A DNA stretch of 64,000 nt. Source: Curtobacterium sp. VKM Ac-1393. GTDB taxonomy: Bacteria; Actinomycetota; Actinomycetes; Actinomycetales; Microbacteriaceae. The DNA lies in the NCBI RefSeq assembly GCF_015350995.1, contig NZ_JADKRW010000008.1, positions 113,168 through 177,167 of the forward strand, written 5' to 3'. How positions within the stretch are numbered: position 1 is the stretch's first letter; each line of letters starts with the position of its first letter. Below the pieces are notes generated by a model. The model did not search any database, was not told the DNA's origin, and was given only the letters and a program-made list of their open reading frames with translations. Positions 1 to 8,352 of the stretch are shown piece after piece. A program made the translations under genes and the position numbers.

Positions 1-39
1 TCGGTGGGCCCAATCAGGGGTGGGCGCAGCGGTATCCAT
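1..39 (-). CDS. possible first codons of a divergent gene cut by the window edge
   Basis: On the minus strand an ATG at 39 opens a frame of 13 codons (MDTAAPTPDWAHR) that runs off the left end without a stop. A purine-rich AAGGGA lies about six bases upstream of the ATG and could serve as ribosome binding site. A gene diverging from the NUDIX gene at 206 would fit the 166-base gap between them. Too little is visible to name a product, and this may be chance. Confidence 0.3.
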   Translation of the reverse strand, partial: MDTAAPTPDWAHR

Positions 40-205
40 GGACGATCCCTTCGCGAGTACGAGCTCGAGCAGGTTCGACGGGTGTGATCTCAGCCGCTGG
101 TTGCGGCACCCCGTGTCTCGAGCGACACCGTACACGAGCAGCTGCGTCGCGCTCCGGCCCGTCCTCTCCGGTCACATGTCCGGCCCCGTGTGACAGGGTT
201 GACGC

Positions 206-1186
206 GTGCCAGACACCACGCCTCCCGGACCGCCACCAGGCCCCCGCGACCCCGGCGACGCCTGGGCGGTCGGCCCCGACGGCACCAAGGCCTGGGGGCT
301 CTTCGGCGCCGCCGGCCTGCTCGTCGACGACGGCGCCGGACGCGTCCTGCTGCAGCACCGCGTCGAGTGGAGCCACCACGGCGGCACCTGGGGCATCCCG
401 GGCGGCGCACGCCACCAGGGCGAGGACGCCGTGACCGGAGCCCTCCGCGAGTCCGCCGAAGAAGCCGGCGTGCCGCACGACGGCGTCGACCTGCGGCACA
501 CCGCACTGCTCGACCTGGGGTTCTGGACCTACACGACGGTGGTGGGCAGGGCCTCGCGACCGTTCGAACCGGTCATCGCGGACCGCGAGAGCCTCGCGCT
601 GTCCTGGATCCCCGTCGCCGAGGTCGACGACCTACCGCTGCACCCCGGTTTCGGCCGGTCGTGGCCGGCGCTCCGTGCATCGATCACCACCACGCCGCAC
701 ATCGTCGTCGACGCGGCGAACGTCGTCGGCAGCGTGCCCGACGGGTGGTGGAAGGACCGGGCCGGGGCCGCATCCAGGTTGCTGTCGTCGGTGTCGGCGC
801 TCGCCGGATCCGGGGTGCACGCCGAGCTGCTCGCGTTGCCGTTCGCGCGGTGGTGGCCGCGGTGGACCGTCGTGCTCGAAGGCGAGGCCCGTGGGGCCGC
901 GGCTGCCGGTGCCGCGGCTGCCGGTGCTGCGTCCGCCGGTGCCGAAGCGGCCCGCGGACTCGACGTCGTGCAGGCACCCGGGTCCGGGGACGACGCGATC
1001 GTGGCGTCGGCGCAGTCTGCGGTCGACGCCGGCGACGGGCCCGTCGTGGTCGTCACGGCGGACCGTGGACTCCGCACCCGCGTCGAGGCGGTCGGCGCCG
1101 TCGTGCACGGCCCGTCCTGGCTCCGCGACCAGTTCTCGGAAGACCCGGCCGTGCCGCAGGTCGGTCACGAGGGCTCGCCGATGTGA
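206..1186 (+). CDS. NUDIX hydrolase fused to a NYN/PIN-like nuclease-type domain
   Basis: The 326-residue protein has two parts. Residues about 30-155 are a NUDIX hydrolase with a complete Nudix box at about 67-89 (G-x5-E-x7-RESAEEAGV), the metal-binding helix of enzymes that cleave nucleoside diphosphate-linked compounds. From about residue 165 a second domain opens with IVVDAANVVGS and closes with VVVTADRGL, the spacing of aspartates seen in NYN/PIN-type nuclease folds. A low-complexity Ala/Gly stretch (about 230-250) lies inside this second domain. The start is GTG with no Shine-Dalgarno; CAGGGT lies just upstream, so a leaderless transcript is possible. The substrate of either domain cannot be told. 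The two activities could be linked in nucleotide or RNA turnover (inference). Confidence 0.85.
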   Translation: MPDTTPPGPPPGPRDPGDAWAVGPDGTKAWGLFGAAGLLVDDGAGRVLLQHRVEWSHHGGTWGIPGGARHQGEDAVTGALRESAEEAGVPHDGVDLRHTALLDLGFWTYTTVVGRASRPFEPVIADRESLALSWIPVAEVDDLPLHPGFGRSWPALRASITTTPHIVVDAANVVGSVPDGWWKDRAGAASRLLSSVSALAGSGVHAELLALPFARWWPRWTVVLEGEARGAAAAGAAAAGAASAGAEAARGLDVVQAPGSGDDAIVASAQSAVDAGDGPVVVVTADRGLRTRVEAVGAVVHGPSWLRDQFSEDPAVPQVGHEGSPM

Positions 1187-1198
1187 CGTGTTGTTCAC

Positions 1199-1227
1199 AC
1201 GACTGTGTCACGGGCGGACACAGTCGT
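1199..1227. promoter_or_regulatory. inverted repeat upstream of the phosphotransferase-like gene
   Basis: Perfect 10-base arms (ACGACTGTGT and ACACAGTCGT) flank a 9-base spacer. A TAGTGT hexamer at 1231-1236 lies immediately after and could be a -10 box, so the repeat would cover the -35 region as an operator. No T-run follows, which argues against a terminator of the preceding NUDIX gene, though that remains possible. Confidence 0.4.
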
Positions 1228-1276
1228 CGGTAGTGTGGCCGGACGTCAACGGAGACGCACACACAGGAGGTTCCCC

Positions 1277-2023
1277 ATGGAGCGGATCACCAGGGCCGAC
1301 GACCGAGTCCACCGCCCGGCCGGGCCGTGGACACCGACCGTCCACCGGCTGCTCGCACACCTGCACGAACAGGGGTTCGTCGCGGCACCGGAACCGATCG
1401 AGCACGGCGACACCCTCGAGACGGTGTCGTTCGTCCCCGGGGTCGCGGGGGAGTACCCGTGGACCGAGGACGTCGCGAGCGAAGCCGCCCTCGTCACGAG
1501 CGCCCGCCTGCTCCGGCAGTTCCACGACGCCGCGGCCACGTACCCGCGTGACGCATCACGCGACCTCTGGTCCCAGGCGGTCCGCGCACCCGTCGAGACG
1601 ATCGTGCACGGCGACTTCGCACCGTACAACTGCGTCTACGACGGCATCCAGGCCGTGGGGCTCATCGACTTCGACACCGCACACCCCGGTCCCCGCGTCT
1701 GGGACGTCGCGAGTGCCGTGTACCGGTTCGCCCCGTTCACCACCGGCGAGGTCGAGGGCGCGACGGCTCCGGACCTCGACGACCGGCTCGCCCGCGCCGC
1801 CGAGTTCTGCCGCGCCTACGACCTCGACGACCGCTCCCGCAGCGTCCTGGTCGAGACGATGACCGGGTCCCTCGTCGCGATGGTCACCACCATGGAGACC
1901 GAGGCAGCCGCCGGCAACCCGAAGTTCGTCAGCGACCTGGCACACGGGCACGCCGACCTGTACCGGGCCGACGTCGCCTACATCGAGCAGCACGCCGCCG
2001 ACATCGCCGCCGCCGTCGCGTGA
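1277..2023 (+). CDS. aminoglycoside phosphotransferase (APH)-family kinase-like protein
   Basis: The 248-residue product has the APH/choline-kinase fold signatures: IVHGDFAPYN at about 109-118, holding the catalytic Asp and the Asn of the Brenner motif, and GLIDFDTA at about 128-135, holding the metal-binding Asp. The ATG at 1277 is chosen because AGGAGG lies six bases upstream; a longer frame from GTG 1205 lacks such a site. The family phosphorylates small hydroxylated substrates, and nothing here indicates antibiotic resistance as the function. The gene overlaps the next one (GTGA), suggesting translational coupling. Confidence 0.85.
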   Translation: MERITRADDRVHRPAGPWTPTVHRLLAHLHEQGFVAAPEPIEHGDTLETVSFVPGVAGEYPWTEDVASEAALVTSARLLRQFHDAAATYPRDASRDLWSQAVRAPVETIVHGDFAPYNCVYDGIQAVGLIDFDTAHPGPRVWDVASAVYRFAPFTTGEVEGATAPDLDDRLARAAEFCRAYDLDDRSRSVLVETMTGSLVAMVTTMETEAAAGNPKFVSDLAHGHADLYRADVAYIEQHAADIAAAVA

Positions 2024-3111
2024 CCCCGACCCCTGCGCAGCTCCGCGCGATGCGGCTCGCCGCGCAGGGGATCGCGGTCCCCGGCCTCGGACCCACCGCC
2101 GCCGTCGAACGGATGACCGCCGTGCAGGGGCAGGACCTCGGCCATGCCCTCTGGGCCATCGGGGTCCGCGCACCGGGGGCCACCCGCACCGAGGTCCGTG
2201 ATGCCTTCGACCGCGGTGACCTCGTCCGCTCGTGGCCGATGCGGGGGACCCTGCACGCCGTGCGGCCGGACGACCTGCGGCTCCTGCTCTCCCTGACCGC
2301 CGAACGGACCCTGCGGAGCATCGCCCGCCGCGCCACCGAACTCGGCATCGACGACGTGCTGCTCGGCCGTGCCCGTGACACCACCGTCGCCGCACTGTCC
2401 GGCGGCCGGTCCCTCGTCCGCGACGACCTCTTCGAGGAGTACCGCGCCGCCGGCATCGACCCCGCGGGCGGCCGCGGATACCATCTGCTGCTGCAGCTCT
2501 CGCAGGCGGGGCTCGTCGCCTGGGGGCCCACCGCCCGCGTCGGCCAGGGGCTCGTGCTGCTCGACGAGTGGGCGCCCGCGATCGCCGAGGTCCCCGAGCG
2601 CGACGAAGCACTCCGCCGAGTGCTCGTCGGGTACCTGCGCGGCCGGGGCCCCGCCACCGAGGCCGACGCCGCCAGCTGGACGAAGCTCCCGCTCGGCGAC
2701 CTCCGACGAGCCCGAGCCGCAGCCGGCGACGCCGTCGAGGACCTCGGCGACGGACTCCTCGCGCTCGCCGACCGACCCACCACCGGCGGCACACCCACCG
2801 GACACCTGCTGCCCGGGTTCGACGAGTACCTGCTCGGGTACGCCGACCGCTCCGCCCAGCTCGACCCCGCACACGCCGACCGGGTCGTCCCCGGAGCGAA
2901 CGGGATGTTCCTGCCCATGGCCGTCGTCCGCGGCAGGGTCGTCGGCACCTGGGGGCGGACCGAGCGTGCCAGCGGGGTCGCCGTCACCGTGACACCGTTC
3001 GCGGTGCTCGACACGGGATCGGTGCGCGCGCTCGAGGCAGCCGCCGACCGGTACGCGCGGTTCCTCGACGCGCCCGTCGCGTTCGGGGTCGTGGAGGCGA
3101 CCACGCGCTGA
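2020..3111 (+). CDS. winged-helix DNA-binding protein of the AlkZ/YcaQ-like (HTH_42) family
   Basis: A 363-residue protein with the look of the HTH_42 family, which includes DNA glycosylases that unhook interstrand crosslinks (AlkZ) and related YcaQ proteins. The N-terminal AVQGQD gives the Q-x-Q pair at residues 36 and 38, close to the catalytic Gln pair known in that family, and RSWPMRGTLHAV follows at about 70. The C-terminal half (LLPGFDEYLLGYADR) is typical of the family. The GTG start overlaps the upstream stop codon. Family membership is well supported. Glycosylase activity is inferred from family knowledge only. Confidence 0.82.
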   Translation: MTPTPAQLRAMRLAAQGIAVPGLGPTAAVERMTAVQGQDLGHALWAIGVRAPGATRTEVRDAFDRGDLVRSWPMRGTLHAVRPDDLRLLLSLTAERTLRSIARRATELGIDDVLLGRARDTTVAALSGGRSLVRDDLFEEYRAAGIDPAGGRGYHLLLQLSQAGLVAWGPTARVGQGLVLLDEWAPAIAEVPERDEALRRVLVGYLRGRGPATEADAASWTKLPLGDLRRARAAAGDAVEDLGDGLLALADRPTTGGTPTGHLLPGFDEYLLGYADRSAQLDPAHADRVVPGANGMFLPMAVVRGRVVGTWGRTERASGVAVTVTPFAVLDTGSVRALEAAADRYARFLDAPVAFGVVEATTR

Positions 3112-3267
3112 CCGCGGCCGGTGGGGTCGAGTCCATCCCAGCCTCTCCCCACCGGCACGGCCGACCCGCCGCTGGCGCGTCGATCCGGAACCGGCGGCGT
3201 GGGCCCAGGGCGTCCCCAGCAACCACGCGGCGGACTCGTACCCTGCCTCGGGTAATGTCGCAGGGCC

Positions 3268-4242
3268 ATGACCGACAGCCCGGCCGACGCCACCCCGTAC
3301 GAAGTCCTCGGCGTCCCCGCGACCGCCGACGACGACGCGCTCCGCCGCGCCTACCGGCGTGCGGCCCGCGAATCCCACCCCGACCTCGGTGGCGACGCCC
3401 AGCACTTCCGCCGCGTCCAGCTCGCCTGGGAACGCATCGGCACGCCCGCTGCACGTCGTGCCTACGACGCGGGTTCCCGCGGCGCGTTCAGCAGCAGCGG
3501 CTCCGGCCGGTCCGGTTCCTCCGGGACGTCCGGTTCGTCCGGTTCGTCGACCGGGAGGCCCGACACCGGTCGCGACGACTACGCACCCCCGTCAGCCCGT
3601 CGCGACACCCGCCCCCGCGCCCGGTCCCACGGACACCCCGGCGGACGCTCCCGCGAGGTCTTCCTGCAGGCAGAACGCGAATGGGTCGGACTCGGCGATC
3701 CCATCGAGGACCCCTACGACCCCACCCTCATCCGCTCGGCGCCCCGACACATCCGACGGCTGCTCGGCGAGGCGCTCGCCGAAGAAGCGACCGCCTCGAT
3801 CGTCTCGGACATGGGCATCGGTGTCACCGTCTGGCACGACCTCGATGCCGGGTCCGAAGGCAAGCTCGACCACGCCGTCCTAACCCCGAGCGGGCTGTGG
3901 GCCGTCGAGTCGATCGACTGGGGAGCCCCCGTGCGCGTGGAGCACGGTGACATCGTCGGGGAGACCCTGGCGCCCGGCGAGCGTCCGGTGAAGGAACTCG
4001 TCCGCGCCGCCCGCGCCGTGCAGAAGCAGACCCGCGTGCGGTTCACCGGCCGGCTGCTCGTCGTGCCGGACTCCGCGGTCGAGGTCGACGTGCAGCTCGT
4101 CGGCTCGCCGAAGAAGCCCACCGCCCTCGTGGTGCGCCGGAGTGCGCTCGGGCAGGTGCTCAACGGGGTGTGGTCCCCGCCCGGCTCGGTCGACGTGTTC
4201 GAGATCCGCGACCGCCTGCAGCAGACCGTCCGTTTCGTCTGA
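3268..4242 (+). CDS. J-domain protein with a NERD-like C-terminal domain
   Basis: Residues about 9-72 form a DnaJ J-domain (TPYEVLGV, then HPD at about 36-38), the part that stimulates Hsp70 ATPase. A Gly/Ser-rich linker follows at about 72-100. The C-terminal half contains LDHAVLTPSGLWAVES and later GRLLVVPDS, resembling a nuclease-related (NERD) fold, but the Lys usually found after the Glu in NERD (E-x-K) is not evident. No Cys-rich zinc domain is present, so this is not a full DnaJ. TAATGT at 3253-3258 lies nine bases before the ATG with no Shine-Dalgarno, consistent with a leaderless mRNA. Confidence 0.85.
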   Translation: MTDSPADATPYEVLGVPATADDDALRRAYRRAARESHPDLGGDAQHFRRVQLAWERIGTPAARRAYDAGSRGAFSSSGSGRSGSSGTSGSSGSSTGRPDTGRDDYAPPSARRDTRPRARSHGHPGGRSREVFLQAEREWVGLGDPIEDPYDPTLIRSAPRHIRRLLGEALAEEATASIVSDMGIGVTVWHDLDAGSEGKLDHAVLTPSGLWAVESIDWGAPVRVEHGDIVGETLAPGERPVKELVRAARAVQKQTRVRFTGRLLVVPDSAVEVDVQLVGSPKKPTALVVRRSALGQVLNGVWSPPGSVDVFEIRDRLQQTVRFV

Positions 4243-4613
4243 TGCCGGATCCCGTGGTCGTGCTCGTCGGTGGCTGGGAGCACCAGTGTTGCGGACCAGC
4301 CGTCGAGATCGGTGACGTCGTCGAGTACGGCGTCGTGCCCGCTGACGGAGCGCGTCGTTTCGACGAGGTCCGGCACGACACGGTGCGGACGCAGACCATC
4401 CGCGGTCGGGTGGTGGAGCTGTACGCCGTCGGGGTCGGCGGTCGTGTCGCGATCGAGCGGGTACCGAGCGGATCGGCGCTCTGCGGATCCGACGAGGACG
4501 ACGACGGGCACCTCGAAGCTCGCTGGACCGGTCAGCCGATCGCCGTCGAGTGGGACGCCGACGAGGAGTTCGAGGTCGTCGTCGATCCGTACGGCAAGCC
4601 TCGGCGTCAGTAG
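4242..4613 (+). CDS. conserved small protein, DUF6578-like
   Basis: A 124-residue acidic protein starting at an ATG that overlaps the stop of the J-domain gene (TGATG), so the two are probably co-translated. The N-terminus VVVLVGGWEHQCCG resembles DUF6578 proteins of actinobacteria, which carry a W-x-x-QCCG motif (recalled, not searched). No catalytic motif or membrane segment is seen and its role is unknown. Its 3' end overlaps the convergent S4 gene by seven bases. Confidence 0.72.
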   Translation: MPDPVVVLVGGWEHQCCGPAVEIGDVVEYGVVPADGARRFDEVRHDTVRTQTIRGRVVELYAVGVGGRVAIERVPSGSALCGSDEDDDGHLEARWTGQPIAVEWDADEEFEVVVDPYGKPRRQ

Positions 4614-4969
4614 CCGCGGAGCTTCTCGAGGTCGCGGCGCTCCCGCTTGCTCGGGCGTCCGGCGCCGCGGTCGCGCATCGGCACGAACCCCGCCTCTTCC
4701 TTGGACAGCCGTGGCGGAGTCCTGTCCTCGAAGTGCTTCGCGGCCTCGGGTGCACTCGTCCGCTTCAGGATGATGCCCGTGACGACGACGATCCGGTCGA
4801 AGCCGTTCTGGCGGACCCGCACCTCGTCGCCGGGGCCGATCGGCTGCGCGGGCTTCGCGCGCTCCCCGTTCACCCGGACGTGCCCGGCCTTGCACGCGGC
4901 GGTCGCAGCGGAGCGGGTCTTGGTGATCCGCACCGCCCAGATCCAGCTGTCCACGCGAGCCTTGGCCAT
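4607..4969 (-). CDS. S4-domain RNA-binding protein, Hsp15-like
   Basis: The 120-residue basic product begins RVDSWIWAVRITKTRSAATAA and continues GHVRVNGERAKPAQPIGPGD, a canonical S4 fold (about 5-65). The lysine/arginine-rich tail is usual for the Hsp15/HslR group. In E. coli Hsp15 binds nascent-chain-blocked 50S subunits after heat shock; actinobacterial members are assumed to act in ribosome or RNA quality control. The ATG at 4969 gives the expected family length. Confidence 0.88.
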   Translation of the reverse strand: MAKARVDSWIWAVRITKTRSAATAACKAGHVRVNGERAKPAQPIGPGDEVRVRQNGFDRIVVVTGIILKRTSAPEAAKHFEDRTPPRLSKEEAGFVPMRDRGAGRPSKRERRDLEKLRGY

Positions 4970-5002
4970 CCCCTCACTCTAGGCGGCCCCTACGCTGGGC
5001 GG

Positions 5003-5260
5003 GTGAGCACCGGGGAGCAGGCGGCGATCGCGCGGGCCCGAGCGCTCGGCGTGCTGCACGACGCCGCGATCGGGGACCGGCTCGTCGTCCGGGCGCACCA
5101 CGGCGACGGTGCACAGGACGCCCTCGGGGACCTCGTCGCCCGCACGCCCGACACCGTCACGATCGCCACCCGCCGCGGCACGGTCGAGGTCCGGCTCGAC
5201 GACGTCGTCGCCGCGAAGCCCGTCCCACCGCCCCCGGCCCCGCGCGCGCCCCGCCGCTGA
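5003..5260 (+). CDS. small SH3/Tudor-like protein related to the N-terminal domain of Rv0428c-type acetyltransferases
   Basis: An 85-residue protein whose centre (GDRLVVRAHH, then DALGDLVARTPDTVTIATRR) resembles the small beta-barrel at the N-terminus of Rv0428c-type GNAT proteins. It ends in a Pro-rich tail (KPVPPPPAP) with no acetyltransferase domain after it, so it is a free-standing version or a remnant. A TACGCT at 4991-4996 sits six bases before the GTG and no Shine-Dalgarno is visible, the usual leaderless arrangement here. The family link is from memory and moderate. Confidence 0.65.
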   Translation: MSTGEQAAIARARALGVLHDAAIGDRLVVRAHHGDGAQDALGDLVARTPDTVTIATRRGTVEVRLDDVVAAKPVPPPPAPRAPRR

Positions 5261-5278
5261 CCTCGCACCGTGCGAGGT
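5260..5278. terminator. short hairpin at the end of the SH3-like gene
   Basis: Arms ACCTCGCA and TGCGAGGT around a CCG loop begin at the last base of the stop codon. No T-run follows. The words GTGCGAGGTTC and CCTCGCAC recur at 5291 and 5388, so the hairpin may belong to a local repeat rather than act as a terminator. Confidence 0.4.
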
Positions 5279-5489
5279 TCGTCTCGTCCCGTGCGAGGTT
5301 CCGTCCTCCGTGCGACCCGTCGTGGGTCGCACCACCACCGGAACCGCGCACCACTCGCTCCCACGCTCCCACGCACCGCCCAGCGCCTCGCACGGTGCGA
5401 GCGCCCGCCACCGCGCACGCACGCACCCGCCCCCGCGCCACCGGCGAGCCGCACCCCTCCGCACCCGCAGCCCGACGTAGCCTCGACCC

Positions 5490-6653
5490 ATGGCAGTCCC
5501 CGTCCCACTCGGCACCGAGGACCGCACCGCCCGCCTCACCCTCCGCCGCCCCGACCAGTGGCGCCGCGAGGACTCCTCCCAGGCGGACCTGCGCGTCACC
5601 GGCGACGACATCGTCCTCACCGTCCGATCCCGCCCCAGCGACCGCGCGATCGGCGACGAGAACACGGGCCTCCTCGCGAGACTGCCCGGCTCGGTCGAGG
5701 GCCTGCTGCTCGTCGGCTGCGACCCCTGGACCGCCGCCGGCGCCCCCGCGCGCCTGGTCGAGTACGTCCGACCCGACGAACACGGCGACGTCGCCGGCGC
5801 GCACCTGCTGTTCGTGACCGGCCGGCACCGCGTCGACCTGACGATCGAACGCCCCCTGGCGCGACTGCTCGAGACCGACGAGCTCGTGTTCGCGGTCCTC
5901 GAGAGCGTCCGCGCCACCGAGCCGTCCCCGGTCCGCCCCGAGCGCGACCTCGAACCGCTGCCCGCCCCGGCACCGGGGCCGGAACTCGACGGCCCCCGCC
6001 TGAGCGCCGACGCGGTCGGCACGCTCAAGAGCCTCGCCGGACGCCGGTGGAACCCGACGCTCCTCCGCACCGCGGCGGGCCGCGAACTCATCGAAGCGGG
6101 CCTCGTCGGCCGACTGGGCACGCTGCCGGAGTCGACCCAGACCCTGCTCGAGCCGTGGCAGGGCGATGCCCAGCCGGTCACGCTGGAACAGCACATGCCC
6201 GACGGTGGCGAGTCGCGCCTCCAGGCCTGGTCGCAGACCGTCGTGGACGGGACCGCCGAGGCGGGCGCGGTGGTCGCGTCCGTCACGCCGGACCGCGCGG
6301 TCGCGCTGACGGCCGGGAGGCTCGGCATCGGCCCGACGTGGACCTTCCCGTTCCGCACGGGGTCACTGCCAGAGCACCTGCTCGGCCGCCGCCTGGCCGG
6401 CGGTGCCGACGCACCGGACCTGCCGGAGGCGCTCGTCGAGGCGGACCCGCGGCTCGCGCGGTTCTGGGCCGCACCGTGGACGGTGTCGTACCTGCGCCGA
6501 CCCGGCAAGCCGAAGCCCGTGACGATCGTGCGTGCCGAGGGGATCGGCTTCGCCCGTGTGGGCAAGACGGAAGCCGGGGAGACCGTCTTCCAGACGGACT
6601 CCCCGGCGAACGTGTACCGGTCGGTGGTGCGGGCGCTGCTCGCTCCTGCTTAG
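5490..6653 (+). CDS. conserved hypothetical protein (387 aa)
   Basis: I do not recognise this protein. It is soluble-looking, with no signal peptide or membrane helix. The first about 145 residues form a beta-rich domain (LVEYVRPDEHGDVAGAHLLF ... ELVFAVLESVRA). A Pro-rich linker follows and a second domain covers about 160-385, with RRPGKPKPVTIVRAEG near the end. TAGCCT at 5478-5483 lies six bases before the ATG with no Shine-Dalgarno, supporting a leaderless start. It overlaps the convergent HtrA gene by four bases. The even G+C at third positions supports real coding. Confidence 0.8.
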   Translation: MAVPVPLGTEDRTARLTLRRPDQWRREDSSQADLRVTGDDIVLTVRSRPSDRAIGDENTGLLARLPGSVEGLLLVGCDPWTAAGAPARLVEYVRPDEHGDVAGAHLLFVTGRHRVDLTIERPLARLLETDELVFAVLESVRATEPSPVRPERDLEPLPAPAPGPELDGPRLSADAVGTLKSLAGRRWNPTLLRTAAGRELIEAGLVGRLGTLPESTQTLLEPWQGDAQPVTLEQHMPDGGESRLQAWSQTVVDGTAEAGAVVASVTPDRAVALTAGRLGIGPTWTFPFRTGSLPEHLLGRRLAGGADAPDLPEALVEADPRLARFWAAPWTVSYLRRPGKPKPVTIVRAEGIGFARVGKTEAGETVFQTDSPANVYRSVVRALLAPA

Positions 6654-8173
6654 GCGGCCGGGCCGGCGGTCAGGGTGACGGTGACGGTCTTCGCGGCGCC
6701 GGAGCTGTCGGTGTAGCCGACCACGACCTTGTCGCCGACGGAGTGCGACTGCACGGCCGCAGTGAGCTCGTCCGACGTCGTGACCGTCTTGCCGCCGAGG
6801 CTCGTGATCGTGTCGCCCTCGGTCAGGCCGGCGCTCGCGGCACCGGAGCCCTCGACCGTGCCGGCGACGGCGACGCCACCCGTGGTGCTCGCGGTGTTGC
6901 TCACCTGGACCCCGAGGAAGGCGGGCAGGCCGATGGTGATCGTGCTCGAGGACTCCCCGGCCAGGATCTTCTCGGCGATCGCCTTCGCGGTCGTGATCGG
7001 GATGGCGTAGCCGGTGACGTCCGCGCTGCCCGAGGACGCTGCGGTCGCCATGCCGACGACCTCGCCCTCGCTGTCGACGACCGGGCCGCCGGAGTCGCCG
7101 GAGACGATGTTCGCGGCGATCTCGATCAGGCCGGTCAGCGACTCGGTGCCGGTGCCGGACTCGCTCTGCACCTGGATGTCCTGGTCGGTGGCCGTGACGG
7201 TGCCCTCGGCGGCGACGAGGTTGCCGGTTCCCTCGGCGTTGCCGACGTCGGTGACGGTGTCGCCGGTGCTCGGCTCGCCATCGTCGTCGAGGGTGACGGT
7301 GGACAGGCCGGAGGCGTCCTCGAGCTTCAGGACGGCGACGTCGTTCGTGGCGTCGGTGCCGACCACGTCCGCCTTGTACTCCTTGCCGGTGGTCTCGTCG
7401 GTGACGGTGATGCTCGTGGCGCCCTGGATGACGTGGTTGTTCGTCAGGACGGTGCCGTTCGAGCTGAGGATCATGCCGGTGCCGGCCGCCTGCGAGGACT
7501 CGTCGTAGTTCAGGACGGTGTTGATCGTGACGACGCCCTTCTTCTGGGCGGCGGTCGCCGCGGTGGCGGCGGACTCGGTGCTCGTGCCGGCGCTGCCGTC
7601 GGTCCCGTTGCCGGTGCTGCCGTCGGTCCCGTTGCCGGTGCTGCCGTCGGTGCCGCTGCCGTCTCCGGGGACCGTGAAGCCGTTCGTGCCGTCGCTGCTG
7701 CCCGTTCCGCTGTCCGGCAGCGTCGTGGTGCCCTGCGACTGGCTCGACGTGGTGGTCGTGCTCTGCGAGGACAGGCCGAGCGCCGTGCCACCCGCAGCGC
7801 CGACGATGGCGAGGGCCGCGATGCCGGAGCCGATCATCAGGCCCAGGCGACGCGGGCGCTTCGTGGTCGCGCCCGGGTGGTTCGCCGTCGCGGCGGTGTG
7901 TGCCCAGGCGTGGTGGGTGCCCGTGAGTGCCGGGCTGCCGATCAGGTACGGGCCGCGGCCGTCGGGGGAGTAGGCGTAGGGGCCGGAGCCGTCGGGACCG
8001 TACAGGTACGGGCCGGAACCGTCGAAGGCGTAGGCCGGACGGAGGGTGGCGGGGTCGGCGTGCGGAGCCTCCCAGCGCATCCCGTACGCCTGCTGCTGCG
8101 TGCCGTCGGTCCGGGCAGTGCCCTGCTCGTCGTGCTCGCGGTCGGCGTCGGCGGGGTTCGGGGTCTCGTTCAT
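6650..8173 (-). CDS. membrane-anchored HtrA/DegP-type serine protease with PDZ domain
   Basis: The 507-residue protein has a cytoplasmic N-terminus with Gly/Tyr-rich repeats (DGSGPYLYGPDGSGPYAY at about 50-75), one membrane helix (about 125-150, LMIGSGIAALAIVGAAGG) and a Gly/Thr/Ser-rich external stretch. The chymotrypsin-like domain follows: His in TNNHVIQGA, Asp in NDVAVLKLE and Ser in SGDSGGPVV form the triad. A C-terminal PDZ domain (about 410-500, GSGAASAGLTEGDTI) probably reads substrate termini. Family members act in protein quality control outside the membrane. The gene is divergent from the iron permease genes. Confidence 0.95.
   Translation of the reverse strand: MNETPNPADADREHDEQGTARTDGTQQQAYGMRWEAPHADPATLRPAYAFDGSGPYLYGPDGSGPYAYSPDGRGPYLIGSPALTGTHHAWAHTAATANHPGATTKRPRRLGLMIGSGIAALAIVGAAGGTALGLSSQSTTTTSSQSQGTTTLPDSGTGSSDGTNGFTVPGDGSGTDGSTGNGTDGSTGNGTDGSAGTSTESAATAATAAQKKGVVTINTVLNYDESSQAAGTGMILSSNGTVLTNNHVIQGATSITVTDETTGKEYKADVVGTDATNDVAVLKLEDASGLSTVTLDDDGEPSTGDTVTDVGNAEGTGNLVAAEGTVTATDQDIQVQSESGTGTESLTGLIEIAANIVSGDSGGPVVDSEGEVVGMATAASSGSADVTGYAIPITTAKAIAEKILAGESSSTITIGLPAFLGVQVSNTASTTGGVAVAGTVEGSGAASAGLTEGDTITSLGGKTVTTSDELTAAVQSHSVGDKVVVGYTDSSGAAKTVTVTLTAGPAA
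7592..7658. repeat. 24-bp minisatellite inside the protease gene
   Basis: Two identical 24-base units (starting GCTGCCGTCGGTCCC) plus a diverged third lie in tandem. They encode an eight-residue repeat (TGNGTDGS on the minus strand) in the disordered stretch between the membrane helix and the protease domain. Such in-frame repeats change length by slippage without breaking the frame. Confidence 0.85.
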
Positions 8174-8352
8174 CGGTGCTCTCCGGTCGTCCCTCGACGA
8201 CCCGGGCGGGTGTCGATGGAGACCAGTACAGGCGGCGATCCAATGACGAGCCTATGAACGAACCCAGCGACTGCTCCGGGCTTGCTCGGGGGACGCCGAG
8301 CGGGGTGCCGGTTCGGTCGCCCGGGTGTCCGTTCGGGTCGCCCGGGTGTCCA

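Noticed and set aside
40..120. tRNA-like GGTTCGAC word
   Set aside because: The word resembles a T-arm, but no acceptor or anticodon stem can be formed around it.
5270..8257. Open frame of 995 codons on the plus strand
   Set aside because: It covers the unknown gene at 5490 in another frame and the HtrA gene on the other strand. Its translation is Arg/Pro low complexity.
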